Both the position numbers and the translations under genes were made by a program. The notes under the pieces are model-generated. The model saw nothing but the letters and a program-made list of their open reading frames with translations. It did no database searches and was not told the DNA's origin. A stretch of DNA of 64,000 nucleotides from Acetobacter lovaniensis (lineage in GTDB: Bacteria; Pseudomonadota; Alphaproteobacteria; Acetobacterales; Acetobacteraceae), in NCBI RefSeq assembly GCF_014207635.1, contig NZ_JACHIE010000002.1:186001-250000 (forward strand), given 5' to 3'. Below are positions 26,503 through 33,750 of the stretch, in pieces (within the stretch, counting starts at the first letter, position 1; each line of letters begins with the position of its first letter).

Positions 26503-27387
26503 TTATTCCCCCTGTGCGGCGCTGCGACGGGCTGCGATTTCCTGCTTCATGGCGTCCTGCACTTTTTCGAACGCGCGCACTTCAATCTGGCGCACCCGCT
26601 CGCGGGAAATGCCGTAGTCATGGGCGAGTTCTTCCAGCGTTGCCGGGTCATCCTTGAGGCGACGTTCGGTAAAGATGCGGCGTTCACGCTCGTTCAGGGT
26701 TTCGAGTGCTGTGGCAAGCAGTGCCTTGCGACCCGACATTTCCTCATTTTCGGCGTAAACTTCTTCCTGATTAACCTGATCGTCCACCAGACGGTCCTGC
26801 CACTCACTTTCCTGATCCGCTTTAAGCGGGGCGTTCAGGCTGTGGTCAGGTGCCGCCATGCGGCGGTTCATGTCCACCACATCCTGCTCGGACACACCAA
26901 GGGATGTGGCGATCTTGTTGACCTGTTCGGGCTGGAGGTCACCATCATCAATCGCCTGCATCTGCCCTTTAAGGCGGCGCAGGTTGAAGAACAGCTTTTT
27001 CTGGGCCGCCGTTGTGCCCATTTTGACCAGGGACCAGCTATGCAGGATGTATTCCTGAATGGCAGCGCGGATCCACCACATGGCGTAAGTAGCCAGCCGG
27101 AAGCCTTTTTCGGGGTCAAAGCGGCGTACGGCCTGCATCATCCCCACATTGCCTTCGCTGATCAGTTCATTGATCGGCAGACCATAACCCCGGTAGCCCA
27201 TGGCAATCTTGGCAACCAGACGCAGGTGGGATGTCACCAGCCGATGGGCTGCCTTGACATCCCCCTGATCGCGCCATTTGCGTGAAAGGGTGAGTTCTTC
27301 TTCTGGCGTAAGCAGGGGATATTTGCGAATTTCCTGAAGGTACCTTGAAAGATTGCCTTCAGGCCCAACATCAATGACGGAAGCCAT
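26503..27387 (-). CDS. rpoH: RNA polymerase sigma-32 (heat-shock) factor
   Basis: Sigma-70 family factor of 294 residues directing heat-shock promoters. It starts at the ATG at 27387 (MASVIDVGPEGNLSRY), with GGAAGGAG upstream. Region 2 is clear (AHRLVTSHLRLVAKIA, ELISEGNVGMMQAV, FRLATYAMWWIRAAI). The RpoH box lies at QKKLFFNLRR and region 4.2 ends in GISRERVRQIEVRAF. A 319-bp leader separates it from rluD. A GC-rich inverted repeat covers the stop codon (26492-26515). Confidence 0.97.
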   Translation of the reverse strand: MASVIDVGPEGNLSRYLQEIRKYPLLTPEEELTLSRKWRDQGDVKAAHRLVTSHLRLVAKIAMGYRGYGLPINELISEGNVGMMQAVRRFDPEKGFRLATYAMWWIRAAIQEYILHSWSLVKMGTTAAQKKLFFNLRRLKGQMQAIDDGDLQPEQVNKIATSLGVSEQDVVDMNRRMAAPDHSLNAPLKADQESEWQDRLVDDQVNQEEVYAENEEMSGRKALLATALETLNERERRIFTERRLKDDPATLEELAHDYGISRERVRQIEVRAFEKVQDAMKQEIAARRSAAQGE

Positions 27388-27601
27388 GATTTGAGTACTC
27401 CTTCCTGAGATGGAAACTCCCTCGGATGCATTTGGTTCCTGTTCCGTTAACAGGTGCATCCAGACTTGCAGCGGCGAGTCCCATTACCCGATGGAAAATT
27501 ACGACGGCCCTTGCATCTACCCTCGACATGAGCAGCAGAGACCAAAGACCCCTTCCCGCTTTACGGAAAAGTGAGCGGTATGAACCCAGAAGGTGCGCCT
27601 G
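27388..27601 (-). promoter_or_regulatory. rpoH leader region
   Basis: No gene lies here. This stretch between the rluD terminator and rpoH must hold the rpoH promoter and 5' leader. The Shine-Dalgarno GGAAGGAG is just inside the start. I could not recognise a convincing -35/-10 pair or a defined RNA thermosensor by eye. Confidence 0.4.
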
Positions 27602-27631
27602 AAAAATACACCCTGTCAAGAAAACAGGTGT
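27602..27631 (-). terminator. Probable rluD terminator
   Basis: Read on the minus strand, ACACCTGT pairs with ACAGGGTGT (one bulged G; plus-strand 27608-27616 and 27624-27631). An ATTTTT tail follows (27602-27607). It would end the rluD transcript before rpoH, giving rpoH its own promoter. Confidence 0.55.
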
Positions 27632-27707
27632 GGATGGTAGCAAAACTGCCACAGTTAGAAGACCATAGCGGTCCCCTTTAACGCAGACTCGGAGCGGCCC
27701 TGCGCCA

Positions 27708-28742
27708 TTACGAATCGCTCAGGGCCTGTTCCAGTTCCTGCATGTCGAGCGGCATTGGAGTTTCAAACAGCAGGTGTTCGCCCGTTCTGGGGTGGGTAAA
27801 GCCCAGCCGCGCCGCATGGAGCGCCTGACGGGGGAAGTCCAGCCCGGCTCCCTTGCCCGCCGGGGACAGGCCGCGGGCCGCGGCAGGCACGCGCCGCAGG
27901 TAGAGCGGGTCCCCCATAAGCGGGTGGCCATTGGCCGAAAAATGCACCCGGATCTGGTGCGTGCGCCCGGTTGCCAGCTTGCACGCGACAAGGGCGGCCG
28001 AAGCACTGAACACCCTGAGCGTGCGGTAATGGGTCAAGGCCCATTTGCCACCATGGGTAACCTGCGCCATGCGTTTGCGGTCGCGCTTGTCGCGGCCTAT
28101 TGCGCCTTCATAATCCCCCTCCGCAGGGGTGGGTACCCCCCAGCAGAACGCCAGATAGGCACGGTCTATGCGGCGGGCGGCAAAATCATCCGAGAGCGCC
28201 AGATGCGCTTTTTCCGTTTTGGCAACCACCATAACGCCCGACGTATCCTTATCCAGCCGGTGTACAATGCCGGGGCGGCGCTCCCCGCCAATGCCCTTAA
28301 GGCTATCGCCGCAATGGGCGATCAGGCCGTTGACCAGCGTCCCCGTCTCGTTCCCCGGTGCGGGGTGGACCACCAGCCCGGCGGGCTTGTCCAGCACGAT
28401 CAGGTCGTCATCTTCATACAGGATGTTAAAATCCATGGCCTCGCCCTGCGGGGTGGCGGGGGCTGCGGCGGGCAGGTCCAGCACCACCACCATTCCTGCC
28501 CGGACCGGCGTGGCAGGTTCACGCAGCACCACGCCATTGCACAGGAGGTTCCCGCCCTCGATCAGCCCTTTAATACGTGAGCGCGAAGGGGCTCCGGGGC
28601 AGGTGGATAAAAACCGGTCCACCCGCTCGCCCGCCTGCGCGGCCTCCACCGTAAAGGCCAGCGTGGTGCCGTGGGTAGGGGCCAGGCCGGGCGCGGCTTC
28701 GCCTTGAGGGGGAACTGTGTGTGCCAAACCCGTTTGTCTCAT
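27708..28742 (-). CDS. rluD: RluA-family 23S rRNA pseudouridine synthase (RluD-like)
   Basis: Converts specific uridines of 23S rRNA (helix 69 for RluD) to pseudouridine. 344 residues: an N-terminal S4 RNA-binding domain (ERVDRFL...SRSRIKGLIEGG) and a catalytic domain with HRLDKDTSG, catalytic Asp164. The ATGRTHQIRVH motif is also present. The rpoH-rluD pairing is common in alphaproteobacteria. A start a few residues downstream cannot be excluded. Confidence 0.9.
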   Translation of the reverse strand: MRQTGLAHTVPPQGEAAPGLAPTHGTTLAFTVEAAQAGERVDRFLSTCPGAPSRSRIKGLIEGGNLLCNGVVLREPATPVRAGMVVVLDLPAAAPATPQGEAMDFNILYEDDDLIVLDKPAGLVVHPAPGNETGTLVNGLIAHCGDSLKGIGGERRPGIVHRLDKDTSGVMVVAKTEKAHLALSDDFAARRIDRAYLAFCWGVPTPAEGDYEGAIGRDKRDRKRMAQVTHGGKWALTHYRTLRVFSASAALVACKLATGRTHQIRVHFSANGHPLMGDPLYLRRVPAAARGLSPAGKGAGLDFPRQALHAARLGFTHPRTGEHLLFETPMPLDMQELEQALSDS

Positions 28743-28910
28743 TCACGCTTACTGGGTGGAATTGCGTGTACAAAGCCTGCTTGCAGGCCGTGCGTCAAGC
28801 AGCAGGATAAACCACCAGCCCTGCCTGCGGCATGGTCTGCGCATCTTTTGGTGTGTCCATACGCCGTGCCCCCTTGCCCTGCGCCATATACGGCGGAATA
28901 GTGTGCGGGT

Positions 28911-29960
28911 ATGACCCACTACCCCGCCATTGCCCGCTCCTACCAGACCGCCCTGCGCCACCGCAGCCTTGTACTGGCCGGGCTTGTAGGCGTGCTGGCC
29001 TTGTCTGTCCTGCTGGATTGCGCGATGGGGCCAGCCGAGCTTTCCCCCACAACAATACTCCATGCCATTTTTGCCCCTGCCGGAGTGGATGAGCAGACAA
29101 GCCTGATTATCTGGCAGATCCGCCTGCCCTACGCGCTTATGGCGGCCTGCGTGGGGGCTGCACTGGGGCTGGCAGGGGCGGAAATGCAGACAATTCTGGC
29201 CAACCCGCTGGCCAGCCCGTTTACGCTGGGCCTGTCCGCCGCCGGGGCGTTTGGCGCATCCCTTGCCATTGTGCTGGGCTGGCACGTAGCACATGTGCCC
29301 GACATGTGGCTGACCGCGGGGAGCGCTTTTGTCTGCGCGGCCCTGTCTGTATGGATTCTGGACATGCTGGTACGGCTGCGCCAGGGCGGTACGGGCACGG
29401 TTATCCTGTGCGGGGTGGCACTCGTGTTTTCGTTTCAGGCGTTGGTTGCCCTCATGCAGTTTGTGGCGAACGAGGACACCCTGCAAAATCTGGTGTTCTG
29501 GACCCTTGGCAGTCTGACCCGCGCAACATGGGGCACGCTTGGCCTGCTGGCCGGGGCTCTGGCCTGTATCCTGCCATTTTCGCTCCGGGCCGCATGGCCA
29601 CTTACCACCCTGCGTATGGGGGAGGACCGGGCCGCAAGCCTTGGGGTGGATGTGCCGCGCCTGCGCCGCGCGGCCTTGCTGCGCATAAGCCTTTTATGCG
29701 CGCTGGCCGTAGCCTTTGTGGGAGTTATTGGCTTTATCGGGCTGGTGGCCCCCCATATCGCCCGCCGCCTTGTGGGGGAGGACCACCGATTTTACCTGCC
29801 TGCCAGCCTGTTGAGCGGGGCGTTCATTCTCTCCCTCGCAGCCCTTGTCGCGCGGGTGCTGGTGCCCGGGGTTGTGGTGCCAACAGGTATTGTAACCGCT
29901 CTGGTGGGCATACCGTTTTTTCTGGTCATTGTGCTGCGCCGTGGGGAAGGGTTGCCATGA
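28911..29960 (+). CDS. FecCD-family iron/cobalamin ABC transporter permease
   Basis: Integral membrane protein of 349 residues with about ten helices, of the BtuC/FecCD type that imports ferric siderophores, haem or cobalamin. Signature segments are RLPYALMAACVGAALGLAGAE, NPLASPFTLGLS and FIGLVAPHIARRLVG (coupling-helix region). It overlaps the ATPase gene by 4 bp. No substrate-binding protein gene is adjacent, so substrate cannot be assigned. No cobalamin riboswitch or Fur box was recognised in the 168-bp gap upstream. Confidence 0.9.
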   Translation: MTHYPAIARSYQTALRHRSLVLAGLVGVLALSVLLDCAMGPAELSPTTILHAIFAPAGVDEQTSLIIWQIRLPYALMAACVGAALGLAGAEMQTILANPLASPFTLGLSAAGAFGASLAIVLGWHVAHVPDMWLTAGSAFVCAALSVWILDMLVRLRQGGTGTVILCGVALVFSFQALVALMQFVANEDTLQNLVFWTLGSLTRATWGTLGLLAGALACILPFSLRAAWPLTTLRMGEDRAASLGVDVPRLRRAALLRISLLCALAVAFVGVIGFIGLVAPHIARRLVGEDHRFYLPASLLSGAFILSLAALVARVLVPGVVVPTGIVTALVGIPFFLVIVLRRGEGLP

Positions 29961-30751
29961 CTGCCCCTGTGCCAGCCGGGCTGACACTGCATAACCTGAC
30001 TGTGCGTTACGGGCGCAAATCCGTACTCTCTGAACTGGATGCAGGGCCGTTCCCCCACGGGGCGGTCTGTGCCGTTCTTGGCCCCAATGGCAGCGGCAAA
30101 TCCACCCTGCTGCGCGCTACAGGGGGGCTCCTGCACGCCACAGGCACACTCATGCTGGATGGGGTGGACCTTACCCCCCTGCCCCGGGCCCAACGGGCGC
30201 AGCACTGCCTGTACCTGCCCCAGACCCTGCCAGAGCCCGTGCGCCTGAGCGTGCTGGATGCCATGCTGGCCGCCCGCCACGCCATAGGCAGGCAGGGCAA
30301 CACCAGCACGGCAGCGGACATAGACGCCGCCATGGCCTGTCTGGCCGATGTGGGCATTGCCCAGCTTGCCACGCGAAGCCTGCATGAACTCTCCGGCGGG
30401 CAGCGCCAGCTTGCTGGGCTGGCGCAGGCCCTTGGCCGCAAACCCCGCGCCCTGCTGCTGGATGAACCCCTGAGCGCGCTTGACCCGTACTACCAGCAGA
30501 CCGTTATGGCCCTGATCCGGCGTGAGACCGCACAGCGTAATCTGATCACCCTGATTGTGCTGCATGACCTGAACATGGCACTCAACCAGTGCGATCTGGC
30601 CTGCCTTTTGCACAATGGCCATATTCTGGCCTACGGCCCTCCGGCGGAAGTTTTAACCCCCGAACACCTGCGCACCGTGTACCGGATTGATGCACGGGTG
30701 GATACAGGGCGGGACGGGCAACGCTTCATCAGCACCGCAGGTGTGGTGTAA
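29957..30751 (+). CDS. FecE/BtuD-type ABC transporter ATP-binding protein
   Basis: ATPase partner of the preceding permease, about 264 residues from the ATG at 29957. Walker A GPNGSGKST, Q-loop in LYLPQTLPEP, signature LSGGQRQ, Walker B ALLLDEPLSALD and the H-loop VLHDLNMAL are complete. The longer in-frame extension upstream lies within the permease gene and is not used. Its end is only 6 bp from the convergent selO end. Confidence 0.92.
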   Translation: MTAPVPAGLTLHNLTVRYGRKSVLSELDAGPFPHGAVCAVLGPNGSGKSTLLRATGGLLHATGTLMLDGVDLTPLPRAQRAQHCLYLPQTLPEPVRLSVLDAMLAARHAIGRQGNTSTAADIDAAMACLADVGIAQLATRSLHELSGGQRQLAGLAQALGRKPRALLLDEPLSALDPYYQQTVMALIRRETAQRNLITLIVLHDLNMALNQCDLACLLHNGHILAYGPPAEVLTPEHLRTVYRIDARVDTGRDGQRFISTAGVV

Positions 30752-30757
30752 CGCCCC

Positions 30758-32224
30758 TTACGTGCCACAATAGGTATAGGGTACCACCTCGTCAGGTGTG
30801 GGTGGTGCTGTGTAGCCTTCCATGCCCGGCTGCTCCACATAAGGGGTGGCCAGCACGCTCAGCATTTCCCTGAATGGTGCGTAATCGTGCTGTTTTACGG
30901 CGGCCTGAATCATGGCCTCCACCTTGTGGTTGCGTGGAATATAGCACGGGTTGACCTGCTGCATGGCGCTGGCACGGGCGGCATAGTCCGCACTCCCCTG
31001 CTGCGCCACACGGGCGCGCCAGCGGGCCAGCCACGGGCTGGTACTGGCAGGCAGCCCGGCTGGCAGGCCGGGACCGCGCAAAGCCTCTTCATGACTGAGA
31101 GCGCGGAAGGTGTTGGTCATGTCCATCTTTTCCGCCTCCATGTGGTCCAGCAGGGTTTTGAACAGGGTTTCATCCCCCTCATCATCCCCCACCAGCCCCA
31201 GCTTTGCGCGCATGCCAGCAAAATAGGCTGCATGAAAATGCAGATGGAACGCCTCCAGCGCCTGCTGGGCCAGACTGATGGCCTGCCCATCCTCCTCCGC
31301 CAGCAGAGGGAGCAGGGCCTCGGCAAAACGGGTCAGGTTCCACAGGGCTATGGTCGGCTGGTTGGTATAGGCGTAACGGCCACGCTTATCTATGAAGCTG
31401 AACACGGTGGCCGGGTTGTAGGTGTCCATAAAGGCGCAGGGGCCGTAATCTATGGTCTCGCCCGATATGGCCATGTTGTCGGTGTTCATGACCCCATGAA
31501 TAAAGCCGACCAGCATCCACTGCGCCACAAGGGCCGCCTGCGCCGCCACCACAGCCTGTAGCAGCGCCACATAGGGCTGCGCGTCCTGTGCCGCCTGCGG
31601 GTAAAGACGGGCAATGGCGAAATCGGCCAGAGCGCGCAGGCCCTGCGTGTCCTGCCGGGCGGCAAAGAACTGGAACGTACCAACGCGGATATGGCTGCGC
31701 GCCACACGGGCCACAATGGCACCGGGCAAGGGTGTTTCACGGTAAACGCGCTCACCCGTTGTCACGGCGGCCAGCGCGCGGGTGGTGGGGATGCCAAGGG
31801 CTGCCATGCTCTCGCTCAACAGGTATTCGCGCAGGACAGGACCAAGGGCGGCCCGGCCATCCCCACTGCGTGAATAGGCTGTGGGGCCGGAGCCTTTGAG
31901 TGCAATTTCGCGCATATGCCCGTTGCGGTCCTCAACCTCCCCCAGAAGCAGGGCGCGGCCATCCCCCAGCTGAGGGGAAAAATGGCCGAACTGGTGCCCC
32001 GCATACACGGTTGCCAGCGGGTCCATGCCCTGTGGTATCTGGTTGCCTGCCAGCATGGCCAACCCTTGTGGCCCGGCCAGCCATGCCGCATCCAGCCCCA
32101 GTTCTGCGGCCAGTGGCATGTTCAGGGCAATCAGCTCAGGCCGGGCAACCGGGGTGGGCTGCGTGCGGGTATAAAAGCTGGAGGGCAGCGTTGCATAACC
32201 CTGCCGGATAGAAGAATGAGGCAT
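30758..32224 (-). CDS. selO: Protein adenylyltransferase SelO (YdiU)
   Basis: Pseudokinase-fold enzyme that AMPylates proteins on Ser/Thr/Tyr and is linked to redox homeostasis. 488 residues from the ATG at 32224, preceded by AAGGTGG. Conserved blocks include QFGHFSPQLGDGRA, ALKGSGPTAYSRSGDGRAALG, GVMNTDNMAISGETIDYGPCAFMD and the C-terminal NPCYIPRNHKVE. A cysteine lies three residues from the C-terminus (YCGT), the place of the redox-active Cys/Sec of the family. Confidence 0.93.
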   Translation of the reverse strand: MPHSSIRQGYATLPSSFYTRTQPTPVARPELIALNMPLAAELGLDAAWLAGPQGLAMLAGNQIPQGMDPLATVYAGHQFGHFSPQLGDGRALLLGEVEDRNGHMREIALKGSGPTAYSRSGDGRAALGPVLREYLLSESMAALGIPTTRALAAVTTGERVYRETPLPGAIVARVARSHIRVGTFQFFAARQDTQGLRALADFAIARLYPQAAQDAQPYVALLQAVVAAQAALVAQWMLVGFIHGVMNTDNMAISGETIDYGPCAFMDTYNPATVFSFIDKRGRYAYTNQPTIALWNLTRFAEALLPLLAEEDGQAISLAQQALEAFHLHFHAAYFAGMRAKLGLVGDDEGDETLFKTLLDHMEAEKMDMTNTFRALSHEEALRGPGLPAGLPASTSPWLARWRARVAQQGSADYAARASAMQQVNPCYIPRNHKVEAMIQAAVKQHDYAPFREMLSVLATPYVEQPGMEGYTAPPTPDEVVPYTYCGT

Positions 32225-32488
32225 TGTTACACCACCTTGCAAAAAAGCTCTGACACTCTGGCGCGGGGCTCCAGCCCTGCCGCAGCCGCACAACACACAG
32301 GAGCGGACCACATACGCCATGGTTTGCACCTGTCTGGCACAGACACGGCGAACATGATAGGAAAGAGCTTAACCGGGCCACCGGAAGGCTGCCTTATGGC
32401 ATGCCTGAAGCAACAGAATGAACCCGTACAATCGGAGCAACCAGGCCCCTGGTCCCCACACCAGCGCCGCGGAAAACGCGAGAACAGC

Positions 32489-33592
32489 ATGACCACCGTA
32501 GCCGACAACATTGCCTTCAAGATCACCCGCAAAACGGATGGCACCCCCGCCGCCGAGCGTGAAAGCCTGGTCGCCAACCCCGGTTTTGGCCGCGCTTTTA
32601 CCGATCACATGGCTGTTGTTACCTATACGGAAGGCAAAGGCTGGCATTCGGCCGAAATTCTGCCCCGCCAGCCGCTCATGCTCGACCCCGCCGCCTCCGT
32701 ACTGCACTATGCGCAGGAAATCTTTGAAGGCATGAAGGCTTACCGCGCCCCCAATGGCGGCGTGCAGCTCTTCCGCCCCGAAGCCAATGCCCGCCGGTTC
32801 CAGAAATCGGCCGAACGCATGGCCATGGCCGAACTGCCCGAAGACCTGTTTCTGGAAGCCGTGACCCAGCTGGTCAAAATCGATCAGGACTGGGTTCCCG
32901 CACCCGAGGTGGGCACGCTTTACATCCGCCCCTTCATGATTGCGACGGAAGCAGCCCTTGGGGTCAAGCCTGCCTCCGAGTTCAAGTTCATTGTCATTGC
33001 CTGTGCGGCGGGGGAATACTTCTCCAAGGATGCCGGTCCGGTTTCGGTCTGGGTGGAAACGGAAACCGTGCGCGCCTCCCGCGGGGGCACGGGCACAGCC
33101 AAATGCGGCGGCAACTACGCCGCCAGCCTGACCGCACAGATGGAAGGCAAGCACCACGGCTGCCAGCAGGTTCTGTTTCTGGACGCGGAAGAACGCCGCT
33201 GGCTGGAAGAAATGGGCGGCATGAACGTGATGATGGTGTTTGAAGACGGCACCCTGCTGACCCCCCCGCTGGAAGGCGGCACCATTCTGCACGGCATTAC
33301 GCGTGACAGCCTGCTGACACTGGCGCGCGATGCGGGGCTGAATGTCAAGGAAGAGCGCTACGCGCTTGACCAGCTTTTTGCCGATGCCAAATCCGGCAGA
33401 CTCAAGGAAGTGTTCGCCTGCGGCACGGCGGCTGTTGTGTCCCCCATCGGGGCGTTCAAGAGCAAGACGGATAGCTGCACCATCAACAACAATCAGGTGG
33501 GTGACGTCACGGCAAAGCTGCGCCAGAAGCTGTGCGACATCCAGTTTGGCCGCGCGGCTGACCCACATAACTGGATCAGCACCGTAGCGTAA
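32489..33592 (+). CDS. ilvE: Branched-chain amino acid aminotransferase
   Basis: Fold-type IV PLP enzyme of 367 residues that interconverts Leu/Ile/Val and their 2-oxo acids. The length and segments YAQEIFEGMKAYR, GTLYIRPFMIA, GTGTAKCGGNYAASL (near the PLP lysine) and FACGTAAVVSPIG fit the eukaryote-like BCAT subgroup. The ATG at 32489 is chosen; the upstream in-frame stretch is antisense to selO. It is followed by a strong terminator. Confidence 0.94.
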   Translation: MTTVADNIAFKITRKTDGTPAAERESLVANPGFGRAFTDHMAVVTYTEGKGWHSAEILPRQPLMLDPAASVLHYAQEIFEGMKAYRAPNGGVQLFRPEANARRFQKSAERMAMAELPEDLFLEAVTQLVKIDQDWVPAPEVGTLYIRPFMIATEAALGVKPASEFKFIVIACAAGEYFSKDAGPVSVWVETETVRASRGGTGTAKCGGNYAASLTAQMEGKHHGCQQVLFLDAEERRWLEEMGGMNVMMVFEDGTLLTPPLEGGTILHGITRDSLLTLARDAGLNVKEERYALDQLFADAKSGRLKEVFACGTAAVVSPIGAFKSKTDSCTINNNQVGDVTAKLRQKLCDIQFGRAADPHNWISTVA

Positions 33593-33617
33593 GGCCACCT
33601 CAGGGCACCCTGCTCAG

Positions 33618-33645
33618 ACACCCCGGTCTTTGCCGGGGTGTTTTT
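33618..33645 (+). terminator. Intrinsic terminator after ilvE
   Basis: A 9-bp GC-rich stem (ACACCCCGG at 33618-33626, CCGGGGTGT at 33633-33641) with a 6-base loop is followed by a T-tract (33641-33645), 26 bp after the ilvE stop. Confidence 0.92.
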
Positions 33646-33750
33646 GTCCAGCCCCCCGGCAGAGATGCTGGACAGACCGGCCCAAGCGGCATATCCCCAG
33701 AACATGCTTGCTTTTTTACCCGCCCTCCCCTGCACACGGTTCCCCCAGCC

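Noticed and set aside
28743-28910. Cobalamin riboswitch or Fur box upstream of the FecCD-type permease
   Set aside because: Only a short GCCTGC/GCAGGC hairpin is visible; no B12-box or Fur-like dyad recognised in 168 bp.
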